Shown in pieces: positions 27,595 to 37,248 of a DNA stretch of 64,000 nt. The notes under the pieces are model-generated. The model was not told the DNA's origin and did not search any database. It saw nothing but the letters and a program-made list of their open reading frames with translations. The DNA comes from Alphaproteobacteria bacterium. Lineage in GTDB: Bacteria; Pseudomonadota; Alphaproteobacteria; RF32; CAG-239. Position numbers and translations under genes: made by a program. The DNA lies in the NCBI GenBank assembly GCA_015062285.1, contig SUUY01000004.1, positions 116,216 to 180,215 on the forward strand, given 5' to 3'. Each line of letters opens with the position of its first letter. Position 1 is the stretch's first letter.

Positions 27595-28812
27595 ATGGAA
27601 CTGCGAACTGCCTTTACACAAATTTTATCTATTGCAGCACTCTTACTGTTTGCAACAGATGACGTAAAGGCAGTTTCTTCTTCTGATTTAAAAAAAATAG
27701 AACAAAAAGTACAACAGCAAAGTATTGAACACAAAAAGCTTCAGGCACAAGAAACACAAATAATTTTGGAACTTAGTAAAATCAATCGAGAAATGATCGG
27801 AGCAGCAAAAAAAGTTCAAAACAGTGAAGAAAAATTGTCGTTAATGGAAAAACGTCTGGAACAACTTAAATCAGATTTAGCAGAGGCAGAAGAGTTTTTT
27901 TCAAAAGAAGACGATAATCTTATTAAAACTTTAGCCGCTTTGCAAAACCTTGCTCTTAAACCAACAGAGGCTTTGTTTGTTCAGCCTTTGACTCCGGTGG
28001 AAACTATTCGAAGCGCAATGCTTCTGCGAGAAACAGTACCTTACTTGGAAGAAAACGCATCAAGAATCCGAGAGGAACTGAAAATCATATCGCAAAAAAA
28101 ATCATTGGTAGAAAGACAAATCAAACAAATCTCTAAACAAAAAAATATTTTAGAATCTGAACACAGCCGTATGAGAGCGCTCGCTAGCAGAAAACATAAA
28201 ATGAGAAGTGCGGTGGCAATTAAAAGTGAAAAAGCAAAGCAAAACATGGAAAAACTGGCAAGCCAAGCTAATGACTTAAGAGATCTTTTGACGAGAATCG
28301 AGAATCAACGCCTAGAAAACAAACGTAAAGAAGAAAAGGCAAAGTTGTTGGCTCAAAAAAAACTTGCCGAAAAAAAGTCTGATGACTTGATAAAATATCA
28401 ACCTCCTGTTATAACAGGAAAAGCAGCAGGTTTTGAACAAGCAAAAGGGTCTTTACCTATACCGGCTAGAGGTACCATTGTAATGGCTTATGGCGAACAA
28501 GTGGTGAAGGGTGTTTCGGCTAAAGGAATTACAATTAAGACCAGAAACCAAGCACAAGTTATTGCACCCTTTGACGGATCTGTAGTTTTCTCAGGGCCAT
28601 TTAGAGGCTATGGAAATTTAATTATTATAGAACATGGTGACGGATATTTGTCTTTGTTAGCAGGTTTGCAAAGCATGGATGTTGAAGTCGGACAAATGCT
28701 TTTGGCAGGGGAACCTATCGGACAAATGCCGTCGGATGGCGACGCTAAACTATACTTAGAAATAAGAAAAGATAACCAACCAATAAATCCTATGGCGTGG
28801 ATAAAAGTTTAA
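27595..28812 (+). CDS. envC: murein hydrolase activator, EnvC-like
   Basis: 405 residues: signal peptide (about 1-26), long coiled coil (about 30-265, Lys/Gln/Glu-rich), then a C-terminal LytM/M23 domain (about 285-405). The M23 zinc ligands are missing: AKGITIKT stands where HxGxD is expected and LAGL where the HxH motif should be. As with EnvC this points to an activator of amidases, not a peptidase, working in the periplasm at division sites. It sits between gpmI and ctpA with short gaps. Confidence 0.88.
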   Translation: MELRTAFTQILSIAALLLFATDDVKAVSSSDLKKIEQKVQQQSIEHKKLQAQETQIILELSKINREMIGAAKKVQNSEEKLSLMEKRLEQLKSDLAEAEEFFSKEDDNLIKTLAALQNLALKPTEALFVQPLTPVETIRSAMLLRETVPYLEENASRIREELKIISQKKSLVERQIKQISKQKNILESEHSRMRALASRKHKMRSAVAIKSEKAKQNMEKLASQANDLRDLLTRIENQRLENKRKEEKAKLLAQKKLAEKKSDDLIKYQPPVITGKAAGFEQAKGSLPIPARGTIVMAYGEQVVKGVSAKGITIKTRNQAQVIAPFDGSVVFSGPFRGYGNLIIIEHGDGYLSLLAGLQSMDVEVGQMLLAGEPIGQMPSDGDAKLYLEIRKDNQPINPMAWIKV

Positions 28813-28834
28813 CTTTATAAAACAGGAAAATATT

Positions 28835-30100
28835 ATGAAAAAATCTTTTGTTGTAAATATATTGGCTTGCATATTGACAATACTACTATGTTCAAATGCA
28901 TATGCTCAAAAAGATGTTAACACCTATGAATTGTTGGACTTGTTTGGCGAAGTCATGGAAAGAGCAAGGCTATCATATGTAGAAGAAGTTGAAGATAAAA
29001 AAATGATTGAAGCAGCTATAAACGGAATGCTTGAATCTTTAGATCCTCACTCAAGCTATCTTGATGAAAAAAGCTTTAAATATATGAGCGAACAAACCAA
29101 AGGAAAATTTGGCGGATTAGGTATTGAAGTTACTATGGAACAAGGGGTGGTAAAAGTTGTTTCTCCGATAGACGATACTCCAGCATCCAGAGCCGGTTTG
29201 AAACCTGGTGACTATATTACAAACATTGATGAAGAAAGTGTTGTGGGAATGACTCTGAATGATGCGGTAAACAAAATGAGAGGCAAACCAGGATCAAAAA
29301 TAAAACTAACAATTAGACGAACCAATGAAAAACCTTTTGATGTTACTTTAAAAAGAGAAGAAATAAAGATCCAATCTGTAAAAAGTGAAATTCGAGCAGA
29401 CGATGTAGTTTATATTCGTATATCTTCTTTTAGTGAAAACGTAGATAAGAATGTAAAAAAAATAATAACAAAAGCAAAACAGGAAAAGAAAATTAAAGGT
29501 GTTGTTTTAGATGTTAGAAACAATCCCGGCGGACTTTTAGATCAGGCTGTTGCTGTTTCGGATTTGTTCTTAGACCAAGGAGAAATTGTTTCAACAAGAT
29601 CTCGAAACCCCGAAGATACTGTTCGTTTTACGGCTGAAGCCGGAGATATTTTAGACGGCATGCCTATTGTTGTATTAATTAATGATGGTTCGGCATCTGC
29701 TTCTGAAATTGTGGCCGGAGCCTTACAAGACCATAAAAGAGCTATATTACTTGGTGAAAAAACCTTTGGAAAAGGATCTGTTCAAACAGTTGTTCCTTTA
29801 GGTGATTATGGCGCTATGAGATTAACAACTGCCCGTTATTATACCCCTTCCGGAAAATCTATTCAAGCCAAGGGTATTGAGCCTGATGTTTTGGTCCATC
29901 CTGCAAAAATAGAAGAAATAAAAAGTGAATATAACTTCAGTGAAGCAGAATACAGCAATGCCCTAAAAAATGAAAAAGAAGATAAACAAAAAGAAGTAAA
30001 AAAAGAAAACAGTGAGAAGGATGATGAGTGGCGTAAAGATTATCAGTTGTCTCGAGCTGTTGATTTAGTTAAAGCCTTAGGTATTTATTCCAAAAAATAA
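28835..30100 (+). CDS. ctpA: S41 carboxy-terminal processing protease
   Basis: 421 residues with a signal peptide (1-24, ending NAYA). A PDZ domain lies at about 93-165 (GGLGIEV, DTPASRAGLKPGDYI). The protease domain has the catalytic Ser286 in DGSASASEI and Lys313 in TFGKGSVQ. It cleaves the C-termini of periplasmic proteins; in relatives the envC neighbour suggests a role in controlling cell-wall hydrolases. The C-terminal 60 residues are Lys/Glu-rich. Fourth of a probable five-gene transcript with rppH. Confidence 0.96.
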   Translation: MKKSFVVNILACILTILLCSNAYAQKDVNTYELLDLFGEVMERARLSYVEEVEDKKMIEAAINGMLESLDPHSSYLDEKSFKYMSEQTKGKFGGLGIEVTMEQGVVKVVSPIDDTPASRAGLKPGDYITNIDEESVVGMTLNDAVNKMRGKPGSKIKLTIRRTNEKPFDVTLKREEIKIQSVKSEIRADDVVYIRISSFSENVDKNVKKIITKAKQEKKIKGVVLDVRNNPGGLLDQAVAVSDLFLDQGEIVSTRSRNPEDTVRFTAEAGDILDGMPIVVLINDGSASASEIVAGALQDHKRAILLGEKTFGKGSVQTVVPLGDYGAMRLTTARYYTPSGKSIQAKGIEPDVLVHPAKIEEIKSEYNFSEAEYSNALKNEKEDKQKEVKKENSEKDDEWRKDYQLSRAVDLVKALGIYSKK

Positions 30101-30110
30101 AGAGGTGATT

Positions 30111-31295
30111 ATGGCGATAAAAAAAATTGCATCATACAAAGCTCTTACAGCTATCTCTATAATTGCGGTGATACTTGCAGCTTTTGCCGGACTTATAGTT
30201 GCTCAGAAAAAAAGTGCAGCAACCTTCAATTCAAAACTTGATAAACTTATGTTTGATACAACAAACAAATCTCCGAGCTTTGTTTTAACCTTACCTTCTT
30301 TTAATGAAATGATGAAAAAACAACAGACAATTATTTCTACAGAAGTAGAATGGGATAATACATATTCAATTAAGAATGAAGAAAAAAACAAAGAGCCTTC
30401 TTCTTTGGAAGATGTTATTAACAGTATCCCAAACTTACGAAAGCTTAAAGACAAAGAGCAAACACAAGTGCTACGACATATAGAAAGCCCCGAAGATTTG
30501 GTCGAAATTTCAGATTCCTTAGCTTTGCCTAAAATATCATCTGATGGCAAAAAACCGTGGAGCGAATACGGAAAAAGCGTAGAAACAAAGCCGAATTTTA
30601 AAAAAGTTGCGGTTATCATAAAAGGACTTGGTTTTGATCCAATTTCTTTAGAAAAAATATCTAAAAGTTTTGATTCCGAAGTTTCTGTTTCTTTGTCTCC
30701 ATATACCATAAATCCGGAAAAAAAGATTTTGCAAACAAGACAGCTTGGTCATGAGACATATGTTGACCTTTTACTGTCATCTAAAGATTTCTTAAAAGCC
30801 GACAGCGGACCTATGTCGATGAGCATCACAATTACAAAAGAAGATGCTATGCAGCGGTTAAGAAAAAGCCTATCAACAAATGCTCCTATAGGCGGAGTTG
30901 TTATTAATGACGGAATAGCAGATAAAGATAATGAGGAAATTCTTGTTGCTTTGTTAAACGAATTAAAAAGCAGAGGGTTGGCTGTTATTGATGCAACGAG
31001 CGGTAACGGAATAGATTCAATAAAAATTAAAGGGCTTGCAAGAAAAAAAGCCGATATTGTTATTGATAAAGATTTTCGAAAAGAATCCATTGAAAGAAAG
31101 TTTAAACAAGCTGAGGACCTTGCTTTTAGCAAAGGACACGTACTTGTCGTTATTGACCCTAAACCTGTTGCTATTATTTCTTTATATAATTGGATTTCTT
31201 CATTTTCTCCACAAGTAGAATATGAGGAAGCTAAAAACATGGAGCTGACAAAACCTTTTGCTTTGGTTCCTGTATCTAACTTGGTAATTGAATAA
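30111..31295 (+). CDS. divergent polysaccharide deacetylase family protein, catalytic residues lost
   Basis: 394 residues from ATG 30111 (AGAGG ribosome site). One N-terminal membrane span (about 10-28), a variable linker, then a C-terminal domain at about 160-385 with the layout of the family found after ctpA. Key motifs are changed: VIIKGLGF where active relatives have IDDLG, ETYVDLLL where HxxLHLPM is usual, GVVINDGIA where GxNNHMGS is usual, and VVIDPKP where IGHP is usual. It is probably a non-enzymatic periplasmic domain. It overlaps nothing; rppH starts on the base after its stop. Confidence 0.8.
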   Translation: MAIKKIASYKALTAISIIAVILAAFAGLIVAQKKSAATFNSKLDKLMFDTTNKSPSFVLTLPSFNEMMKKQQTIISTEVEWDNTYSIKNEEKNKEPSSLEDVINSIPNLRKLKDKEQTQVLRHIESPEDLVEISDSLALPKISSDGKKPWSEYGKSVETKPNFKKVAVIIKGLGFDPISLEKISKSFDSEVSVSLSPYTINPEKKILQTRQLGHETYVDLLLSSKDFLKADSGPMSMSITITKEDAMQRLRKSLSTNAPIGGVVINDGIADKDNEEILVALLNELKSRGLAVIDATSGNGIDSIKIKGLARKKADIVIDKDFRKESIERKFKQAEDLAFSKGHVLVVIDPKPVAIISLYNWISSFSPQVEYEEAKNMELTKPFALVPVSNLVIE

Positions 31296-31865
31296 ATGAC
31301 GGGAAATTATCGTAAAAATGTTGGTATTGTTGTGTTCAACCAAAATAAAAAGGTTTTGATGTGCGCTCGAGCCGATAGCGATGATTTTAATTGGCAATTT
31401 CCTCAAGGAGGTATCGATAAAAATGAAAAAATTATCGATGCGGCAAAAAGAGAATTAAAAGAAGAAACCGGAATTACCTCTGTAGAATTAGTAGCTAAAA
31501 TGCCTAAATCTTTACGTTATGATTTTCCTGATTACGTGCTCGCCAAATTCAAAAACAATAAATTTGTAGGACAAGATCAATATTGGGTTTTGTTTTACTT
31601 TAACGGTGATGACAGCGAAATAAACTTTAACACTAATCCTAAAGAAGTAGAATTTAAGGCATATGAGTGGGTAGATATATCAGAAGCACCTAAAAGGATT
31701 GTAGAATTTAAGAAAGCGGTGTATAGCAAAGTTGTTAACGCCTTTAAGCCTTATATACGAGCAAAGAAAGGAAAATATTGGCAACTTAGCGCAGAAATGA
31801 TAAAACATCACATAATGCAAAGAATTAGAATCAATGTTCGAGAAGGAGATAGGGGAGGAAGATGA
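31296..31865 (+). CDS. rppH: RNA pyrophosphohydrolase (Nudix)
   Basis: 189 residues. The Nudix box is GGIDKNEKIIDAAKRELKEE followed by TGI, with all acidic metal ligands, and the N-terminus NYRKNVGIVVFN and FPQGG fit RppH. It removes pyrophosphate from the 5' end of RNAs and so starts mRNA decay. The C-terminal part is longer than in E. coli RppH. It shares 4 bases with the next unknown gene. Confidence 0.95.
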   Translation: MTGNYRKNVGIVVFNQNKKVLMCARADSDDFNWQFPQGGIDKNEKIIDAAKRELKEETGITSVELVAKMPKSLRYDFPDYVLAKFKNNKFVGQDQYWVLFYFNGDDSEINFNTNPKEVEFKAYEWVDISEAPKRIVEFKKAVYSKVVNAFKPYIRAKKGKYWQLSAEMIKHHIMQRIRINVREGDRGGR

Positions 31866-32419
31866 GCAACAAATTCAGTAAAGAAAGAAAGCTTGTGTTA
31901 GATGCCGCTCAATCTGGAATAAACGGTAACTTTAAGCTTTCTGCAAAACAAAAAAAATATATAAAAAATCTGTTGCTTTTTGCGTTGATGAATGCATCAG
32001 AAAATCAAACTGTTACCAACAAAAATTTTATAAAATTAGTCAATAAGTTGTTTAAAGAATTTTTAGTTAAGATTATTAAAGAGTGTTTGGATGACGATGA
32101 TGATACAGATTTTGAAGAAGCCTTAAATGTAGAACTAAACAATATAATTGCAGACAAATCAATACTGAACATAGATGATATTGCAGAAGATTTGACTCCA
32201 GAAAAAATATTATCATTTCTAAAAACCTCAACCAAAGGCCTTTCACAAAAACAAATTATCAACAAACTGCTTTCACTAAGAGAAATTAAATCTAATTACA
32301 GAGAAACACCTCAAGAACAAAAGAAAAGAGAGCAGCGCCGCAAAGAATATGAATTGCAAAAACAACGTGAAAATATGATGAACAGCAGAGCCTTAGGCAG
32401 AGGACAAAGAGAGATGTAA
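31862..32419 (+). CDS. unknown charged protein downstream of rppH
   Basis: 185 residues starting with the ATGA overlap with rppH, so probably translationally coupled. It is Lys/Glu-rich and helical, with an acidic run DDDDDTDFEE near residue 77 and a very basic C-terminus (about 150-185, many Arg, Lys, Gln). No signal peptide, membrane span or known domain seen. It ends the ctpA cluster, before a bidirectional terminator. Confidence 0.7.
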   Translation: MSNKFSKERKLVLDAAQSGINGNFKLSAKQKKYIKNLLLFALMNASENQTVTNKNFIKLVNKLFKEFLVKIIKECLDDDDDTDFEEALNVELNNIIADKSILNIDDIAEDLTPEKILSFLKTSTKGLSQKQIINKLLSLREIKSNYRETPQEQKKREQRRKEYELQKQRENMMNSRALGRGQREM

Positions 32420-32434
32420 TCCCCTTTTTAACAA

Positions 32435-32469
32435 AAAAATAGCCACCTTAGTTAAGGCGGCTATTTTTG
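32435..32469. terminator. bidirectional terminator between the rppH cluster and tsf
   Basis: AAAAATAGCC-A-CCTTA pairs with TAAGG-C-GGCTATTTTT with one A-C mismatch; A and T runs on both sides suit both convergent units. Confidence 0.8.
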
Positions 32470-32484
32470 TATAGAATAAAAAGA

Positions 32485-33411
32485 TTACTTATTTAATTGA
32501 GAAGCAACTTCAGCAGCAAAGTCTTCTTCTTTCTTCTGCAATCCTTCACCTAATTTGAAGCGAACATAACCGGCTAATTTGATATCAGCACCAAGTTCTT
32601 TAGCTGTATCCGCAACAACTTGTTTGATCTTCTTATCAGGATCCATAATGAAAGCTTGTTCTTCTAATACAACTTCTTCGTAATATTTGCGAACACGACC
32701 TTCTACCATTTTTTCAATAATATTTTCAGGTTTGCCTGATGCTTTAGCTTGCTCAGCAAAAATAGACTTTTCATGAGCAACAGCAGCAGGATCAACACCT
32801 TCAACATTCAAGAACAATGGAGATGTAGCTGCTACGTGCATAGCAATATGTTTGCCGAGTTCTTGTAATTTTGCTTTATCTGCCGTAGATTCAAGAGCAA
32901 CCAAAACTCCTATCTTACCAATGTTTGCTCCGGCAGCACTGTGAATGTATGAAGCAACTACGCCATCATTTACACTAAGAGTTGCTGCGCGACGAAGGTT
33001 CATATTTTCACCGATTTTAGCAATCATATCAGTTAAACGTTCTTCAAAAGTTTTTCCGCATTTTGGACAATTAAAAGTTTTCATATCGCAAACTTCACCA
33101 TTGCTCTTAAGAGCAACGATAGCCGCATCTGCAACATATTCTTGGAATATTTCGTTTTTAGCGACAAAGTCTGTTTCAGAGTTAACTTCAACAACAGCTC
33201 CGGTATTACCTTCAACATAAACCGAAACTAAACCTTCAGCGGCAATACGGCTAGCTTTTTTAGCAGCAGAGGCTAAACCTTTTTTACGTAACCAATCTAC
33301 GGCTTCGTCCATATTTCCGTTAGCTTCTACCAAAGCTTTTTTACAATCCAACATACCGGCACCGGTAGTTTCTCTCAATTCTTTTACTTGAGCGGCAGTA
33401 ATTTCTGTCAT
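32485..33411 (-). CDS. tsf: elongation factor Ts
   Basis: 308 residues. The N-terminal domain has ITAAQVKELRETTGAGMLDC and the ubiquitin-associated fold, then TDFVAKNEIFQ. EF-Ts recycles EF-Tu by nucleotide exchange. One feature is less common: CDMKTFNCPKCGKTFEE inserts a CxxC pair (about residues 107-121) in the core region, which could bind a metal. Downstream of rpsB by 100 bases, the usual order. Confidence 0.98.
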   Translation of the reverse strand: MTEITAAQVKELRETTGAGMLDCKKALVEANGNMDEAVDWLRKKGLASAAKKASRIAAEGLVSVYVEGNTGAVVEVNSETDFVAKNEIFQEYVADAAIVALKSNGEVCDMKTFNCPKCGKTFEERLTDMIAKIGENMNLRRAATLSVNDGVVASYIHSAAGANIGKIGVLVALESTADKAKLQELGKHIAMHVAATSPLFLNVEGVDPAAVAHEKSIFAEQAKASGKPENIIEKMVEGRVRKYYEEVVLEEQAFIMDPDKKIKQVVADTAKELGADIKLAGYVRFKLGEGLQKKEEDFAAEVASQLNK

Positions 33412-33511
33412 TTGATAAATCCCTCTTTTTGATTAAAAAGCGGCGATATTACATCTGATAAGAAGTAAATACCGCCGCAAGTTTAGATAATATTTCTAAA
33501 ATGGTTTAGAA

Positions 33512-34315
33512 TTATTCAGCAACAGCCTCTTCTGCAGCAGCTTTTTTAGTAGCTTTTTTGCGAGCAGGTTTTTTTGCTTCTTCTTTTTCAACCATTTCTT
33601 CTACCTTAACGCCCTGAGCGGCAATCTGTGCAGACATACCGTCCAAAACAGCGGCAGAAATCATTTCGGCATAAAACTGAATAGCACGAATAGCATCATC
33701 GTTTCCGGGAACAGGCAAATCAACTGTTTCAGGATCTGCATTGGTATCACAAATACCAATTACCGGAATACCCAGCTTTTTAGCCTCTTTAATAGCCAAA
33801 GATTCTTTACCGGTATCAATTACGAAAACCAGATCAGGCTGTCCGCCCATATTCATGATACCACCAAGTTCCTTGTTGAGCTTTTCCTGCTCTTTTTTAA
33901 GGTTCAGCATTTCCTTTTTGGTGTAGCCCTCGTACTCATTCTTTTCAGCCATTTCGTTTAATTTAACGAGACGAGAAATAGATTTGTGTACGGTTTTCCA
34001 GTTAGTGAGCATACCACCCAACCAACGTTGGTTAACATAGTATTGGCCACATCTTTCGGCATTTTCTTTGATAATATCTTGAGCTTGACGCTTAGTTGCC
34101 ACAAACAAAACCTTACCGCCATTAGCAGCGATTTCGCGTGTTGTTGCCAAAGCTGTATAAAGCATCGGATATGTCTTTTGCAAGTCAATGATATGAACAT
34201 TGTCTTTTTTGCCATAGATATACGGAGCCATTTTCGGATTCCAACGACGAGCGTGGTGTCCGAAGTGTACGCCAGCTTCAATCATCTGACGAATTGTAAA
34301 TGTAGGAAGAGTCAT
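33512..34315 (-). CDS. rpsB: 30S ribosomal protein S2
   Basis: 267 residues. Clear S2 motifs: [21 protein letters not shown] at the start, [14 protein letters not shown], and [10 protein letters not shown]. The C-terminus has an alanine/lysine tail (about 245-267) common in alphaproteobacteria. It is the first gene of rpsB-tsf and is preceded on the minus strand by a leader with two strong hairpins that could serve for autoregulation by S2. Confidence 0.98.
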   Translation of the reverse strand: MTLPTFTIRQMIEAGVHFGHHARRWNPKMAPYIYGKKDNVHIIDLQKTYPMLYTALATTREIAANGGKVLFVATKRQAQDIIKENAERCGQYYVNQRWLGGMLTNWKTVHKSISRLVKLNEMAEKNEYEGYTKKEMLNLKKEQEKLNKELGGIMNMGGQPDLVFVIDTGKESLAIKEAKKLGIPVIGICDTNADPETVDLPVPGNDDAIRAIQFYAEMISAAVLDGMSAQIAAQGVKVEEMVEKEEAKKPARKKATKKAAAEEAVAE

Positions 34316-34345
34316 TATAAAATATCCTTTTTCCGGTTAAACCTC

Positions 34346-34441
34346 CGCAGATTCTCTTGAGCCTCACGGCACCGGAGCGAAACCTCATTCGGTTCCGATA
34401 AAATCTGCGTGTGAATTATAAGTCAGCACCATTGCTGACTT
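34346..34441 (-). promoter_or_regulatory. structured rpsB leader
   Basis: In the 5' region of rpsB (minus strand) an 8-bp perfect outer stem pairs 34402-34409 with 34346-34353 (CGCAGATT/AATCTGCG) and encloses smaller stems (34381-34384 with 34391-34394; 34361-34363 with 34368-34370). Upstream is a 9-bp hairpin, 34420-34428 with 34433-34441, loop four bases. A possible promoter (CTTGCA, 16 bases, TATAAA) precedes at about 34453-34480. The layout fits an S2-binding mRNA leader. Confidence 0.6.
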
Positions 34442-34601
34442 GGGACTCTTTTTATACATAAACAATTAAAAATGCAAGAGTTTTTTACCTTATTTTTGCA
34501 ACAAATTTTGGTGTTTTTTGTTAATCGCCGGGAAATTGTGCTTGTTTTGCTTTGGAAAATGTTTTACTTTAAGCTAAATTTATGAGTTTTAAGAGGAAAT
34601 T

Positions 34602-36593
34602 ATGGCAGATTTGTTTGAAGCAACAACTACTTCTGCAAGTAGTGATTATAGCGCTAACAGTATTGAAGTTTTGGAAGGTTTGGAACCGGTCAGACATCGT
34701 CCCGGAATGTATATTGGCGGAACAGATGAAACCGCCCTGCACCATTTGGTTGCAGAAATATTAGACAACTCTATGGACGAAGCGGTTGCCGGTTTTGCAA
34801 ACAAAATTGAAGTTGCAATGAATGCTGATTACTCCATTACCATAACCGACAATGGTCGTGGTATTCCGGTTGATCCGCATCCTCGTTATCCCGATAAATC
34901 GGCTTTAGAAGTTATTATGACCAAGCTTCACTCCGGCGGTAAGTTTGGCGGGAATGCATATAAGGTTTCCGGAGGTTTGCATGGTGTAGGTCTATCTGTG
35001 GTTAATGCTTTATCGGAAAAACTTATTGTAGAAATTGCAAGAGATAAGAAATTATATCGCCAAGAATATTCTCGCGGATATCCTATGGGCGAATTGGAGT
35101 TAATCGGAAACGCACCAAATCGTCGCGGCACATCTATTACTTTTAAGCCTGATCCGGAAATTTTTGGAGCAAGCTCAAACTTGCAACCAAACAGAATTTA
35201 TCGCATGGCTCGCTCTAAAGCTTTCTTGTTTAAAGGAATAAAAATTAATTGGAGATGTTCTGCTGAAATTTTGGGTGAAGGAGAAACAACACCTCAAGAA
35301 TCAGAGTTGTGTTTTCCCAATGGGGTTTTAGATTTTCTAAACTACCAAATCGGATCTAAAGCAACAATTAATCGCAAAGCTTTTTTTGGCGAAGCAGAAC
35401 TTGCTAATGACGAAGGAAAAGTTGAGTGGGCAATAACTTGGACTGAAGACGAAAACGGATTTTGCAATTCTTATTGCAACACTGTTATTACTCCTCAAGG
35501 CGGAACTCATGAAATGGGATTTAAATCTGCTTTAGTCAGAGGATTAAAAGAATATGGCGAAATGGCCAACGTAAAAAAAGTGGCCAGCATTACGGCTGAA
35601 GATTTCTTGAGCGATGCCAGTATTATGCTTTCGGTTTTTATTAGAGATCCACAATTCCAAGGGCAAACTAAAGATAAATTAACATCAAATAAAGCTATTC
35701 GCCTTGTAGAATCGGCTGTTAAAGACTCTTTTGATCACTGGTTGTCATCTGATCCGGAAAACGCATCTGCTTTGCTTGAATATGTGATAGAAAGAGCTGA
35801 AGCCAGAAAAAAGAAGAAAGAAGAAAAAATCCAAAACCGCAAGACCCCCACTAAAAAATTGCGCCTTCCCGGTAAACTGGCCGACTGTTCTCAAGCCGCA
35901 GCTGAAGGTACAGAAATATTTATTGTGGAAGGAGATTCCGCTGGCGGATCTGCAAAGCAAGGGCGAGACAGATTCACGCAAGCTATTCTTCCTTTGCGTG
36001 GAAAAATCTTAAACGTAGCAAGTGCAAGTCTTGATAAAATCATGCAGAATCAAGAAATAAAAGATATGTGTGAAGCTCTTGGTTGCGGAACAAAAGAGAA
36101 TTATAAAGAAGAAAATCTTCGTTACGAAAAAATTATTATCATGACCGATGCTGATGTTGACGGAGCCCACATTGCATCGTTATTAATGACATTCTTCTAC
36201 CAACAAATGCCTAAATTGATGGAAAACGGGCATGTTTATATTGCCACCCCTCCTTTATATAAAATTGCGGTTGGCGGTAAGAACTATTACGCTCAAGATG
36301 ATGCCGACAAAGACAGAATATTGGCAAAAGTTGTTAAAGGAAATCAAAAGCCAGACATTAGCCGTTTCAAAGGTTTGGGTGAAATGAGTGCCCAACAACT
36401 TAAGGAAACTACTATGGATAAGAAGAATCGTTTGCTTCTTAAGGTTACTATTCCATCAACAAATACTGAAGAAGGAAAAGAAGAAGCCTTTGAAACAAGA
36501 AGAATGGTAGAAAGACTTATGGGAAAAAATCCGGAAACCAGATTTAAGTTTATTATCGAACGTGCAAAATTTGTAGATGACTTGGATATATAA
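34602..36593 (+). CDS. parE: topoisomerase IV subunit B
   Basis: 663 residues, the ParE length. GHKL ATPase motifs are [28 protein letters not shown] and GLHGVGLSVVNAL; the TOPRIM has [17 protein letters not shown] and DADVDGAH. It lacks the long insertion of the GyrB at 18742. With ParC (not in window) it unlinks daughter chromosomes. Its stop overlaps the start of the GNAT gene by one base. Ribosome site AAGAGG before ATG 34602. Confidence 0.97.
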   Translation: MADLFEATTTSASSDYSANSIEVLEGLEPVRHRPGMYIGGTDETALHHLVAEILDNSMDEAVAGFANKIEVAMNADYSITITDNGRGIPVDPHPRYPDKSALEVIMTKLHSGGKFGGNAYKVSGGLHGVGLSVVNALSEKLIVEIARDKKLYRQEYSRGYPMGELELIGNAPNRRGTSITFKPDPEIFGASSNLQPNRIYRMARSKAFLFKGIKINWRCSAEILGEGETTPQESELCFPNGVLDFLNYQIGSKATINRKAFFGEAELANDEGKVEWAITWTEDENGFCNSYCNTVITPQGGTHEMGFKSALVRGLKEYGEMANVKKVASITAEDFLSDASIMLSVFIRDPQFQGQTKDKLTSNKAIRLVESAVKDSFDHWLSSDPENASALLEYVIERAEARKKKKEEKIQNRKTPTKKLRLPGKLADCSQAAAEGTEIFIVEGDSAGGSAKQGRDRFTQAILPLRGKILNVASASLDKIMQNQEIKDMCEALGCGTKENYKEENLRYEKIIIMTDADVDGAHIASLLMTFFYQQMPKLMENGHVYIATPPLYKIAVGGKNYYAQDDADKDRILAKVVKGNQKPDISRFKGLGEMSAQQLKETTMDKKNRLLLKVTIPSTNTEEGKEEAFETRRMVERLMGKNPETRFKFIIERAKFVDDLDI

Positions 36594-37063
36594 TGATCCG
36601 AAACGCAACAAAAAATGATCTTGAGAAGATTTTGCAAATTTGGCTTGAGGCTTCTTTGCAATCTCATGATTTTGTTGATGAAAACTATTGGCTGAATATG
36701 CTTGATTCTGTTAAGAATCATTATTTACCATATGCCAAAACTCTTGTTTTTGAAGACAAACGCCAAATTAAAGGTTTTATATCTATTGTTGATGATAAGC
36801 ATATTGGAGCGTTGTTTGTTGCTCCAAAATGGCAAAATAAAAAAATCGGAAAAAAACTTCTGAATACAGCAAAAAGACATTATCCTATGTTGTCATTAAA
36901 TGTATTCTCCAAAAATTCTAAAGCTATTGTCTTTTATATGCAAAATGACTTCAAAATTATCAATGAACAAATAGATATATCAACAAAAGAAACAGAACTG
37001 AAAATGTGTTGGAGTTTGGGTTGCAAAAGCGGATATCAAAAACGATATTTCGGAGACTCATAA
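36593..37063 (+). CDS. GNAT-family N-acetyltransferase
   Basis: 156 residues. The GNAT core is IGALFVAPKWQNKKIGKKLL, with the acetyl-CoA pyrophosphate loop (QNKKIG in place of QxxGxG/A), and LNVFSKNSKAIVFYMQNDF is the late conserved strand-helix. The start IRNATKNDLEKILQIW fits YiaC-like enzymes. Acceptor substrate unknown (small molecule or protein lysine). ATG overlaps the parE stop, so translation is coupled. Confidence 0.88.
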   Translation: MIRNATKNDLEKILQIWLEASLQSHDFVDENYWLNMLDSVKNHYLPYAKTLVFEDKRQIKGFISIVDDKHIGALFVAPKWQNKKIGKKLLNTAKRHYPMLSLNVFSKNSKAIVFYMQNDFKIINEQIDISTKETELKMCWSLGCKSGYQKRYFGDS

Positions 37064-37071
37064 TAAAACTG

Positions 37072-37100
37072 TTGACAACGAGTAATAGTTTGCATATATT
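37072..37100 (+). promoter_or_regulatory. tRNA-Ala promoter
   Basis: Near-consensus TTGACA (37072-37077) and TATATT (37095-37100) with a 17-base spacer, 12 bases before the tRNA. Confidence 0.8.
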
Positions 37101-37112
37101 CGCCTTGTTATT

Positions 37113-37188
<76 letters not shown>

Positions 37189-37196
37189 ATTTATTT

Positions 37197-37224
37197 AAGC
37201 TCGCTTATTTGGCGAGCTTTTTTT
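37197..37224 (+). terminator. tRNA-Ala terminator
   Basis: AAGCTCGC (37197-37204) pairs with GCGAGCTT (37212-37219), followed by a T-run to 37224. Confidence 0.85.
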
Positions 37225-37248
37225 GTTGAAATTTTAATATTATCTAAT

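Noticed and set aside
27595..28812. Active M23 endopeptidase
   Set aside because: The zinc-binding HxxxD and HxH motifs are absent, so the activator (EnvC-type) reading is preferred.
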